Positions 11,438 through 21,949 of a stretch of 64,000 bases of DNA are shown piece by piece. The DNA lies in the NCBI RefSeq assembly GCF_026210795.1, contig NC_089447.1, positions 2,730,501-2,794,500 of the forward strand. Reading direction: 5' to 3'. How positions within the stretch are numbered: the first letter of the stretch is position 1; each line of letters begins with the position of its first letter. Source of the DNA: Rhizophagus irregularis. Taxonomy: Eukaryota; Glomeromycota; Glomeromycetes; Glomerales; Glomeraceae. Both the position numbers and the translations under genes were made by a program. The notes below the pieces were generated by a model. It searched no databases. It saw only the letters and a list, made by a program, of their open reading frames with translations, and had not been told where the DNA came from.

Positions 11438-13730
11438 TTATGAAGTAATTGATTTTAAAAGTACTGGAACCGGAATATTCCAATATTCCAATTGGCGTAT
11501 GATTGTTTGATAAAAATTTATAACGTATGAAGATAATATGTTTTTAGTAGAAATTATTGCTTTGATTATAAACTGATATTCCTCAGACAATGAGTCTACT
11601 TGTCGGTTTGTAGTGTTTTTCGTGGTTGAAGATTCGTGAGATTTTGTGTCGGTTTCGATCTAAAAATGTTTTATTTTTTTTAGTTCTAAAACTTTTTAAA
11701 GAAAAAAAAAATTTTAAATAGATACGAACCTCAACTTTAGATGACTCTTCATTATTTATCTGCTTATCATTACCGCGTATACTTTCTTGATAAACATGTC
11801 TGAAATGTTCAATAGCACTCAAACTTTCTGAAACTCGATTAAACGTATTGAAAAGCGCGACAATTTCTGTACGCGTCAATAGGTTGGGGTTTACTTTTGG
11901 ACTATAGTAAAATAAAATTATATTAGAATTACATTTATTATTGTCGACATTTTGATGTTAAAAAAATTTACTTTAAATACTCGTCATCATAAGAAAATAG
12001 AACTTTCAAAGCTGTTCCAAGTCCAGAAATCTGTAATTTACCCCATAATCGACATTTGTCGCATCCAACACAATCCATTATACGTGACACATTTCTAAAT
12101 CTGGCTTTGAATTCCTCTTTTAATAATCGTGATTCAGGGGAAGCAAACATTTGTTTTTCATCAAATGTTTCTGGACATGACCTCGCCACGTTTAAAAGTT
12201 CGCTAACCATTGCCTTAACCTGTAAATCTTGATTCTTGTCTCCGGTACAGAATTCATAACCATTGAGGTAATCTGCTGCTTTTGATATAGCTCTTAGAAG
12301 GACAATATAATTAAAGTATACATTTTGAAGACGTTCGGGATGTGAGGCAACACGAGTGATGAAACATTCAAGATTTGGTCCCTATATAAGAAAAAAATCG
12401 TCAATAAAGAAATGTAAATCATAAATATAAATAACATTCTAAATATTTACCCATTGACCAGTGGTTTGATTTAAATATTCATTACAAATATGAATTGATA
12501 TTGAAGAATGTAACCCTAAATAAAGTATTTAGGATTTGAATAAGTTATAGCGACCCTATTTCTAGAGAACCGCAGTTATGTACATAAATAACGTACCGGA
12601 TATTAAACGATAATATACTCGCTTTTCGAAACAAATTTCTTCATTATCGGTCGGGTCACTTCTTCGTGCTACATTCTGAAGAATATTACCTAGCTGCTTA
12701 CCCGTCGAAGATGAAGCGAAATGATTATTGTTGAACTGATTATTGTTTATAGGAGGAATAATATTAAAACAATTTTCTTCATAAATAGATTTCCATACGC
12801 GGCTAGCTGACGCTCCAGCGTAACCGGTAAACCGTTCAGGGTTATCAAGAAGATTAACAAACACACCCTCTATAAATTATTGAAAATTATATTTATTTCA
12901 CCCTGAATTATGCAATAGGAATTAAATTTACTTTGATATTAACACTTACCAGAATCCGATTCGTCTTCAACAACACAGAAATCTTGGTCAGTGTATTCAC
13001 ATTTTTTAAATGGTTGGAAAAACTAAAATAAAGTTTTTTTATTGAAACAAGAAAAATAAATAAAAAATAATAGAATACAATTACACTTACTGTACCGGCT
13101 TGTGAAGTTTGTAACGCGCCGAGAACATCACTCCGCCACATTTCGGGTACATTGGACTGTTATTAATGCAATACGCATAAATTTAATCAGGTTGATCAAC
13201 GAAAAAAATGAGAAATAATACATAAATTTTATACCTCATCTGTTGTTTCAACTGCACATGCTTGATTTACACACATCCCATACTCTTTCCAAAACGGACA
13301 CTCTTTATATAATTTTAACTATCACCATAAAATTTGTTAATAATAATCCTTACTGAATATAACCGGTTGTAATTTTGCTAACCTTGTAATATTTAAAAAA
13401 TTTTGTCTTAGACAGTTCGCGTAATCGTGGAGTTAAATCATTATTTATTTTTTCTACCGTCTCGAAATCGCAGCAAGCATCACTTATCATACCTGAAGGC
13501 TAAAAAAATTTGATAAAATGATTAATTATGTTCCAAAATTTTAACAACCGGGGCTCGTTTATTTTCTTGATACTAACAATGCAATAATTTTGATCAGTTT
13601 TGTCCAGCAAAATTTCCACTCGCGATTGCTCTAAAGGCGTTTTTAAAGCTAGGATAGAATCTCGTATTGAAAATAACAAAGGGGATCCTATTGAAAATAA
13701 TAGAAGTAGAATGAATTGCGAACTTCGCAT
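11438..13730 (-). CDS. ERO1: Endoplasmic reticulum oxidoreductin 1
   Basis: ERO1 is the FAD enzyme of the ER lumen that re-oxidises protein disulfide isomerase and passes electrons to oxygen. Exon 1 starts with a hydrophobic signal peptide (MRSSQFILLLLFSIGSPLLF) and is followed by the Cys-rich N-terminal region (SGMISDACCDFETVEKINND; KECPFWKEYGMCVNQACAVE), then VNLLDNPERFTGYAGASASR, YEENCFN, EKRVYYRLISG and the active-site segment RIMDCVGCDKCRLWGKLQ with the C-x2-C-x2-C cysteines near residue 390, then GLGTALKVLF and RTEIVALFNTFNRVSES. The gene has about 9 exons. After the usual family end (about FRHVYQESI) it continues with a roughly 90-residue tail whose last third is hydrophobic/aromatic; yeast Ero1 also has a C-terminal membrane-association tail. 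It ends 218 bp from the TRAPPC6 start. Confidence 0.94.
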
Positions 13731-14057
13731 ATTTGTAAAAAGGAAAAAATGTATATAATGATATATTAAGTGTGTGAAATGATTAAAATGCTAAAAGAAA
13801 GATGCTAGAGTTGGACTTAGACCTTTAGAACATATTTATAGTTTTATAAAAATGGAAAATCCTCATTTAAATAATCACCAGTTTTTAATATCATGCTATA
13901 TTATTAATATATTGTATGTCAATTAATGATTGGTTGCACGAAAAATGACGAGATGTTACTTATTTGTGAAACTGTCAATCACCTGCCTTGATAATCGAAA
14001 AACTGTCCATAAATGTTGGGAAACGAACAGTTTAATCTGCAGTGAAATTCTGTAAAT
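13731..14057. promoter_or_regulatory. Divergent promoter region ERO1 / KNL2-like
   Basis: This 327-bp AT-rich spacer separates two divergent start codons. No strong binding-site palindrome was recognised. The regulatory role is inferred from arrangement only. Confidence 0.4.
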
Positions 14058-16380
14058 ATGGATGAGAAACCTTCGATTTCTAAAAATTCCTTGTTTGATA
14101 TCTTTAAAAATAACAACGAAGCTGCTTTACGATCTCCAACTCCTAGTCATTTACTAAATCGATCTGGGAATTCTGCTTTCAAGACTCCTCCATTTGGGTC
14201 AACACCGGTCAATTATAATAATATTCCTTTGCATCTGGGGAACGAACATTTGTTTTTAAGTCAACAATTTCATAACACATCAGCTAATGATTATGATCCA
14301 GAAGAAAATTTTCCCTCTTTTTCCTCTTCTGTGTCTACCTCGACTATCTTGTCTAATTTATCTCCGTCGTCAATATACTCGCCTCATTCGCAAAATCTAG
14401 GGCATGGTTTTGCAGAGGCTACTATTATACCAGGAAATAGCTTGCAGAACCCACTTAGTTTTAGTAGCTTTCAGCCTAACTTATCATCTATTACCGGAAC
14501 TTTCTTAGGAAGTTCATATGGAAGGATGGAAAACCAACCAAAACATCCAATTAGACCATTTCCTGTGCGAGGGGTTTCTCCGCAGTTACATTATACACGT
14601 GGCTCGTTTTCAAAAGATTTTAAACCTTCTAGTATAGTATTATCTTTAAATGACAATAATGACAATGACAATATTAACAATGATAGCATCAGTAACATTG
14701 ATAATACATCATTAGTTAATGATAATAGTAATTCACCACGTCAAGATGAAGAGATTAAAATGGTTTCTCTCGATAATGAAGATCTCGAATCAATAAGTTA
14801 TCAATATGACTTTGAAATATTTGATAAGAGCAAACAAGTAATACAAGAAAGTCAAAGCAATCAAATAGAACCTTCCGAAGATGACAAATGTTTAGAGCTC
14901 GTCAAATGGCATCTAAAAATCATATCTATTAAAGATATACCTGTTTCGGAGGTATGTTTTACATATTTTAATCCGTCATTAATAACGAATGCAGAATATT
15001 TTGACAATTTCTATTTTATATTAGATACCAGAGGGAATTATACCGGAGGGAACTGACTTTTGGATGATCCTGTCGGGTATCGTAAATGGAACACGTGATG
15101 TAAGAATTCGATCACGTAGAAAAGTTATGATTTGATTATAACTAATTTTGTATCTTATTTTAGAAATGGCACAGTGGTGCAGTAATTGCAAGAGAACATA
15201 ATAGGCGTGTGCAAACTGCGAAAGACAAATCATATATACTAATTGGGAAATTATCAGCTAAAAAAATGAAAGCAGATGGTAAATATTTGATGCGCCTATA
15301 GTTACAGTTGGAATTATGCTGTATTGCCGTAAACTATAAAAAACTATAAATTTTTACGAATACGGCGTTACTATATATATACGACATATATATATGTATA
15401 ATTGCTGTAATATAATTTCCACAGTAACTATATATACTTGAAAGAAATAATATTATGTTGAATGATTCTAAAAAATAATAATGTATTTCTGAAATAGGTT
15501 TTTCTGAAGGATTGATTAAAGCGTTTGAGGATGGATTTCCGGAGAATTGGCGAGAACTATTACTTGCTGATTTAAAATCCTTGAATGACGAAATAAGTCT
15601 TTCTTTTAAGGAAAGATGTAATCTTCGTGAGGAAAATTCGTCTCGTGAAAAACGTAGTAATTCTGAGGAAGAAAGTGCCCCTCAAAAGGAGAGTAGTAGA
15701 ATTTGTGAAGAACAAAACGAAGTAGGCCCACTTCTTGAGGAAAATGTTTCTCACGTTGAAACTCCAGAGAAAAAAATTACTCCACGTCTAGAAAATAAAA
15801 GTTCTAGTAAAAGACGGTTTAAAACACCTGACCAAAAACAAAGAAGTATTGTAACATCATCTGGTCGTCTCATACGAGCCCCCGGTAACTGGTGGGAAAT
15901 CAAACCCGTTAAGCCCGAACCAAACGTGAAGGAAGAACCTAAACGACGAAGATTCTCAAAACGCATTCTATTGTCAACTGAAAAGAATACACCCCCACCA
16001 TCATCATCATCCACTACCGAAGAACATACCCCAACGTCAAAAACTGGTAAATGTGTATTATTCATTAAATTATAAAGTGTAATTAATTAATTAAAATTTA
16101 CTTTATTATCAGAAGCGAAAAAAAGGAACCGGAAACAATTTTATAGAGGGACTCGAAAGCGACGTGCTTCACGGAAGGGCAATACAACTGGAAATAAGAT
16201 GGAAGCTTTTCATGAAGAGAAGTCAGATAAAGTAAATGCTGAAAAAACTACGGGTAAAAACCAATTTTCCCAATTAGCGATTAACAAACACATTATATAT
16301 TAACTACTATTTATAATTATGTAGTTGACATGCCACGCCACGAGGTTTACGTTCTTGTTGAAACTGGTAAATCTAAATAG
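14058..16380 (+). CDS. KNL2: KNL2/Mis18-binding-protein-1-like centromere protein (SANTA domain, CENP-C-like motif)
   Basis: Proteins of this family license loading of the centromeric histone CENP-A. Six exons (14058-14951, 15025-15099, 15164-15278, 15498-16046, 16113-16253, 16325-16380) sum to 1,830 nt, or 609 residues. Residues 1-270 are a Ser/Asn/Pro-rich disordered region. Residues about 278-382 form a SANTA domain: LVKWHLKI, TDFWMILSGIVNG, KWHSGAVIARE, YILIGKL, GFSEGLIKAFEDGFPENW. An acidic/basic linker follows. Residues about 480-498 contain SSGRLIRAPGNWWE, which resembles the CENP-C motif of KNL2 proteins (S-G-R-...-P-...-W-W/F-W). The C-terminal ~100 residues are very basic (RRRFSKRILL; RKQFYRGTRKRRASRK). 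The SANTA call is strong; the CENP-C-like motif is a by-eye match and needs a profile test. No SANT/Myb domain is seen. Confidence 0.82.
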
Positions 16381-16722
16381 AAGATTTGCTATTATACAGG
16401 ATTTTCTTATATCAAATAAAATTTGTACATTTTATCGTAATCATTCATGATCATTCGTAATAATTTGTAGTCAGCTTTAATGCATATACTTTAAGTCACA
16501 TGACTAAAATTTCAATAGCTATTAAATGTTGATCAGTGTTTTTTACGCAAAATCAGGGGAATGATATAAAATATGAGAAAAAAATTTTGATCGTGACATG
16601 TGAAAACCGTTTTACTAAAAGGTATAAATAAAAATATAACTTCCCTCTACCAAAAAAAAAAAAATCCTTTTATTATTACATTACTAACGTTCTTTACTTT
16701 ATAAACTTACATATTCATAATC
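16381..16722. other. Spacer between KNL2-like and NTF2-like genes
   Basis: AT-rich 342-bp spacer holding the 3' end of one gene and the promoter of the next on the same strand. A TCACATGA-type site lies near 16497 and a poly-A run at 16652-16664. No coding signal. Confidence 0.5.
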
Positions 16723-17575
16723 ATGGATTTAAGCCAATCAGCCCAAATTCTTCCTGGTAAAAATTTTGTTGAAATTCGGAAATCATCGAAATAAAACTAA
16801 TATCCTTTTGATTTATTTTTTTAGCACTTGTTGCAGACCTTCTATCTTATGAAGAAGAAAAGTATAATCATGTTTTGAAAACATATTTTACCGAAGACGC
16901 AGTTTTGACCCACCCAATTTTGAATGTTCAGGGAAGAGAGAACATTCGTAAAGTTTTTCGTGTTTGGACGTCACTTAATAAGCAACCGCCTGAAATGACA
17001 AACAAAGATCATTTGGTTTTCAAGTGAGTGTTTGTAGCTATATCAATTACCGTGATTTTATTAAAATAATATATCTATATTTTATTTTTAGTGGTATTAC
17101 CGCTGTTATAAATGTAAACCAACTTTTGTGTCCTCGAATTTTTCCATTTCTTCATTTTGCTGTACCTTCTGTAACAGTCTTAAGATTCCGTGAAGGAGAC
17201 GATGGATTATTTTATATATATAAACAGGAAGATAATTGGACTCTCGAAGGACTTATTAGAAGTGTTCCATTGATTAATTGGTGGTATGAAAATGTAGTTC
17301 GTGCTATGTTCGGAAATATGGTTACAAATATGGGATCATTTCTTGCTACTGCAAATATAGCCACTTCTCAATTAACTATCGCTGCTAATCATATTAATCA
17401 ACATGGTGGTGATGCTGTAGTTAAAGGCCAACATCGCGCATATAAATATGGAAGCGATATGGCCAGTAATGTTACTTCAGTATTTAGTAGAACAATTGGA
17501 ATTAATTTTGGAACTAAAGGTTCTGACCATCAACATTATATAACCAATGGTGAAGCTTCACTTGAAACTTCTTAG
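16723..17575 (+). CDS. NTF2-like (SnoaL/SigF-like fold) domain protein
   Basis: Three exons (16723-16756, 16825-17023, 17092-17575) sum to 717 nt, 238 residues, and the frame is maintained through both introns. Residues about 12-150 look like a cone-shaped NTF2-like domain: ALVADLLSYEEEKYNHVLKT, YFTEDAVLTHPI, VQGRENIRKVFRVW, a strand-rich middle (VTVLRFREGDDGLFYIYKQE) and EDNWTLEGLIRSVP. This combination is typical of fungal proteins annotated SigF-like NTF2-like. The C-terminal 80 residues are helical and Ala/Thr/His/Asn-rich without a recognised domain. There is no signal peptide. The ligand or reaction, if any, cannot be read from the sequence. Confidence 0.7.
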
Positions 17576-17731
17576 AAATATGTTTTATTATGCAACTATA
17601 AATTAATTATAAGTATTTATGTTTTTTACGTTTTATCAAATTTTGATATAATAACAAACATTGCTTTTTTTTTGAACGACATATTTTACTACAATAGTAA
17701 ATAAAAAAAATCATTTAATATAAGCCTTTAC

Positions 17732-19875
17732 TCATAATTCTTCTTCACTACATAATAAATATTCCTCAATATGTTTTCTCATCTGTTTTCTATTAATTTT
17801 TTTCTTTCTTTCTTCAACTCCTTCAGCAACATAAGGAGGTAGGATAATTTTTTTGTTGGTTATTTTAATATCACGTATATCCACACGGCATGCATAACAT
17901 AATGAATCTGCAAACTCAGCATTTACCATGGATTCATCATTGCTGGTATCGTTACAACCGTTAATACAGCCACCTGAAGTTGTGTTCTTTGAACAATTTA
18001 GTTGTATATCATTACATCCATTAGATTGTTGTGATGAAGGAATTGTCATTACTATAATTCTATTTTGCCATATTTTATTATTTTCTTGGTATGGCCTATA
18101 AACAAAATATAGGTTAAAGAAATTAAAAAAAAATTCAATCCTTACGAATGACTAAATCACGTACATTAAACAAATTACACAACGATTTTCTTTCATAATA
18201 GAATCTGATGGCGTAAGTTTTGCCCCAGTTCTCGCTATCGTACTAACAGTTGATGGAAATTCTTTTTCTAATCCCACAATGAAATCTGTAAGAATATTAG
18301 AAGAAAAAATAAATTCAATAATCGATAAGAAGCATTCTTGATAAAAAGTAATGTTAAATTCCGTAAGCTGATCTCAGTATCTACTATAAAAACTTACCTT
18401 CAGTTAGTCTCTCGATACTGGCTTTAGCGTGCATCATACTTGTTACATTTTGAACATAAACATCATCTAGCCCGGCAAATTGATTGTATATTCCAATTTC
18501 TTTTGATAGCATGTCTTTCATTGGTCTCGTAATTATTACATCTATCAAATTTATTAATATGTAACTTATTATTAAATTATTATGCTCACTGGACTTCCAA
18601 TTTTTCCAATTTTAATAAAAAGCTACATATATTATATATGTAAAATAGTGCATATTGAATATTGAAAGAAAGGATTGGAAGATCTAATCCCAATAAAAGT
18701 CATTAAAAGCTTTCAAGAACATCACCGATTATACCTTCAAACCAATTTGTTTCACCAGAAGTCTCTAAAGGTAAGCTAAATCCACGTCCTTTACTTGTCA
18801 ATGAAATTATTTTTATCGATAATCTTGTTGAACAATCTCCCAAAAATAATCTCGTGCATCTACAATAAAATAAAGGTTAATTTAAAGTATTAAATATGTA
18901 GTAAGACAATTAAAATTCTTATATTTTACCCATTTTTTCTTGCAGTATCAATTAAATAGCATAGTTTCAAATACCATATAAAATCTTCTTTTACGGTTAA
19001 ATTCGAAATATTATTTAACAAATTTGATAATTTCTCAGCGGGAGATTCAGTAGGATCTTTCTGTTGTGAAATTTTAGCATCAATTTCTATTTCAATAACA
19101 CTATTATAAAATCCACTTTTAGTAACATCAGAATTATATATGTCTTGTAAATATAATCCTATAAACGGATAATTATATTTTCGTACGGATTGTTCTATCA
19201 GTGGTATTGTACTTTTCTAATATAAAAAAAATTGATGAGTTTGACTAAAGAGAGAAATTCGAAAATTCAAGTTTTATTATTTACTACACCTGATTAAGCA
19301 ATAAGCTTTCATCAATATGACAAACAACAATTTCAGAATATACCCGCTTATGTGGAATTGCTTCATTATATTCATTTATTAATTGTAACATTGCCCTAAC
19401 AACGAACGTCATAAGAAAGTTTTGAACCCACGGATCAATTATCCGATTCGAAAACGGTTTTATTAAAAAGTGACAAAAACCTTGAAGAAGGACCACCCGA
19501 AAATCCAACCATTATTTTTTCTCCACTACCATAACTAGATGCAGTACGAGATTTTTCTACATTTTTTCGGAATTTACCAACAAATACATGTTGAAAACAT
19601 TTCCTTTGATTAATAAAGAGGCAAGGCTAATTGTTAATTTTAATATTATTTAATGTAAATAATGCAAAAATTATTGTATATTTACTTGCAATATGTAGAA
19701 TGTCGAATTAGTATTATTGCTTTTGCCGTTTTACATTTAACACAGTTCTTTGTAGTCGGTTTGAATTTTACTGATTTTTAAAACCAAATAAATTCTTAGA
19801 AAAAAAAAATCTTTTTTTGAAAAAAAAAGACAAACCATTGAGGTCCAACGAAGTTTCCTCTTGAATACTGCACAT
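17732..19875 (-). CDS. NCS2: Cytoplasmic tRNA 2-thiolation protein 2 (CTU2/Ncs2)
   Basis: CTU2/Ncs2 works with CTU1/Ncs6 and Urm1 to thiolate wobble uridine 34 of Lys, Glu and Gln tRNAs in the cytosol. Exon 1 starts MCSIQEETSLDLN at 19875. The next exons give CVKCKTAKAIILIRHSTYC (zinc-ribbon-like cysteines) and KCFQHVFVGKFRKN. An ATP-pyrophosphatase-like loop MVGFSGGPSSR follows; it continues as AMLQLINEYNEAIPHK across an 80-odd-nt GT-AG intron, which explains an apparent frame break there. The C-terminus holds DSLCYACRVDIRD (second Cys pair), LPPYVAEGVEERK and an acidic end. The motifs match both ends of the family. The gene converges on the NTF2-like gene with 156 bp between stops. Confidence 0.9.
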
Positions 19876-20995
19876 TTCAAAAATAAAAAAAATTTTTAAA
19901 ATTTTTAATTATAAATACACGTGGAGTTACACAACATTTACGATATATGATTATGGTTTATGATGGAAGTTATGGTCTGGTTTAGTATATAGATGGGATT
20001 GATGAAATTGGAATTTAAAATTTTTAAATTTACTTCTTTAATCGATCTTATTCCTTTTATTTGATGTCAATATCGAAATAAAAGTTTTGAGATCAAGAGC
20101 AGTAGTTACTATGCAATCATGACCCATAAAGTCACGCTGTTTTATTGCGATTTATTTATTAGTTAGCTTGCGTGATTATGTGTATTAAAAAGCTAGCGTG
20201 CTGAATTTATATCAAAAAGTACATTCGTTTTTTATACAAAAAACATTAGAAAATGTAACTAAAATTTCTATTTTTCTTTTAATAAAAAAAAAGATATATA
20301 TAAAATCATTTGTAGCGGATAACTTAAAATTTCTTTTGTTCTGTCATTAAAATCGATTATACCCTTCAAAAATTAATTTCAGCAATCTATGAATCAGAAA
20401 TTTCACATTAAATTGTATATTTTTTGTGTATTGTATCCTCTATCATTTAAAGCTATATTTTCTGGTCTTAAGTTTTTTACATCACTATACAACTTAAAAA
20501 AGGAAGGAAAGGAAAATTAAAGCTAAAACAAAAATATACATGCCACAAAAAAAGCGGCAAAGAAAGGAATATACAGATTCACGAAAACCAGGAATTAAGT
20601 AAAGTAATTCCAAATAAAATTCGTGACAGATAAAAGTAAAAAGGAAAAAAAACAGATAAAAGAAATGGACTATGTTGAATTATTAAATTGCAATGACTTG
20701 CATTGCTTATTTTCCAAATGTTCCTATAAAATTTATTGAACTTGCTAAATCCAATCTATGGAGAAACAACACAAATAATGAAAAATGCAGGATCAAGAAA
20801 GCCAACTTTATGTTGATGATTCTAAATGGATTAAAAGTGATGTTAAGACCAGTAAGAAAATAAAAGGAAAAAGAAATATCCAATTGGAGTTAACGAAATA
20901 TGGATTTACGCAACACCTAGCTCAATCCCAACCGAAATATATTTATATATGTACCATCCTGCTTTGCTTTTTTTTTTCCTTTGACACAATCTATC
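19876..20995. other. Spacer between CTU2 and the Sfp1-like gene
   Basis: About 1.1 kb of AT-rich DNA with poly-A/T tracts. A CACGTG box at 19918-19923 lies 43 bp upstream of the CTU2 start and may be regulatory. The only ORFs are short and non-conserved in appearance. The right part is expected to hold the 3' untranslated region of the Sfp1-like gene. Confidence 0.5.
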
Positions 20996-21520
20996 CTATC
21001 CTCGATGAATTATGGAAGGATGTGAGGAATGTGAAGGATGTGAAGGATGTGCATGTTCGAGGTGATATTTTAGTCCATTTGGATTCTTATATCGTTTTTC
21101 GCATTCAGGGTAACTACACCTATAGGGTTTAATAACCGGCTTCTTTTCCTCCGTGTCTGATAGAGCGGACCGATGTCCATGTTCAGTGTGATACTTTAGA
21201 CCGTTTGGATTCTTATAAGACTTGATACAACCAGGTACTGTACATTTAAAGGGTTTGTCGTTTGCCTCTTGGGTAGCAGCCTTCGTGACGCGATGACTTT
21301 TCGCTTTGAGATGGTGGTGGTGAGACGCGATGACATGGTCATATTCTGGTGAGTAATAAGACAACTTGTGTCCAGTCGTCTCGTAAGCTTTATAACCGTT
21401 GCTTTTCATGCTGTTTGTAAAAGAAAGCTGGGTAAGATCTTGATGTGTATTTGGAGCCAAGGTGGTCTGAAAGTATTTAGATGGCTGACAGATAGATTGA
21501 TCAATATTGTTTAGTTCCAT
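20996..21520 (-). CDS. C2H2 zinc-finger protein of the Sfp1/JAZF1 type
   Basis: Single-exon gene encoding 174 residues. Residues about 1-85 are low-complexity with a HHHH run. Two fingers follow: FKCTVPGCIKSYKNPNGLKY then H-x4-H, and YRCSYPECEKRYKNPNGLKY then H-x4-H. The C-x4-C spacing and the K-x-Y-K-N-x-N-G-L-K-Y-H core define the Sfp1/JAZF1 subgroup; Sfp1 in yeast activates ribosomal protein and ribosome-biogenesis genes. The two fingers are almost duplicates of each other. The tail is His/Pro/Ser-rich (HPSHPSHSSHPS). Nuclear location and a transcription-factor role are inferred; the target genes are unknown. The promoter carries a CRE palindrome and a very long poly(dA:dT) tract. Confidence 0.82.
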   Translation of the reverse strand: MELNNIDQSICQPSKYFQTTLAPNTHQDLTQLSFTNSMKSNGYKAYETTGHKLSYYSPEYDHVIASHHHHLKAKSHRVTKAATQEANDKPFKCTVPGCIKSYKNPNGLKYHTEHGHRSALSDTEEKKPVIKPYRCSYPECEKRYKNPNGLKYHLEHAHPSHPSHSSHPSIIHRG

Positions 21521-21554
21521 GATAATAGAATTCCCTTAAACTTAGGCGTTAGGA

Positions 21555-21613
21555 TTTTTTTTTTTTTTTTTTTTTTGCAAAAAAAAAATTTTTTTTTTTT
21601 TTTTTTTTTTTTT
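21555..21613. repeat. Long poly(dA:dT) tract upstream of the Sfp1-like gene
   Basis: Twenty-two T, then GC, ten A and twenty-five T, beginning 35 bp upstream of the Sfp1-like start codon. Such tracts exclude nucleosomes in fungal promoters; here that is inference. Homopolymer lengths may also be affected by sequencing error. Confidence 0.8.
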
Positions 21614-21659
21614 CACTGAAAAAAAGCCAATGAAAATAAAAATATTGGTAAACAAAGAT

Positions 21660-21683
21660 TGACGTCAAATATATATGACATCA
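21660..21683. promoter_or_regulatory. CRE/ATF-type palindrome TGACGTCA plus half-variant
   Basis: An exact TGACGTCA lies at 21660-21667, 140 bp upstream of the Sfp1-like start, and a one-mismatch copy TGACATCA at 21676-21683. bZIP factors of the ATF/CREB family bind this site. Function is inferred. Confidence 0.45.
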
Positions 21684-21949
21684 TGACCACTTCCAATAAG
21701 AGGAAATTGTTTTTTTTGCACGAGCTATTATTCTTGCGTGAGTATGTGGAACTATAAAACGAGATCAATGGCCTTGTCAAGTAATATATAAAAAAAAATC
21801 TTTTTTACAACATTCGATTGGCCACGGTCTTTTTTTTTTTTGCGGACTTTTACGGACGTTACTGCAACTTCTAAAACGCTGATCATCTGATGATACTTAG
21901 CCAAATATAGAAAGCGCAAGTCTAATGGCGCAAAACTCGTCCTTCACCA

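Noticed and set aside
15751-16065. Minus-strand ORF of 104 codons inside the KNL2-like gene
   Set aside because: Antisense to the Ser/Pro-rich and basic part of KNL2; no independent signal.
19284-19508. Apparent frameshift in CTU2 after the SGGPSSR motif
   Set aside because: A GT-AG intron of about 85 nt restores the frame (SSR joined to AMLQLINEY), matching the family.
20785-21132. Plus-strand ORF of 115 codons overlapping the Sfp1-like gene
   Set aside because: Half of it is antisense to the second zinc finger and the rest is low-complexity; no family resemblance.
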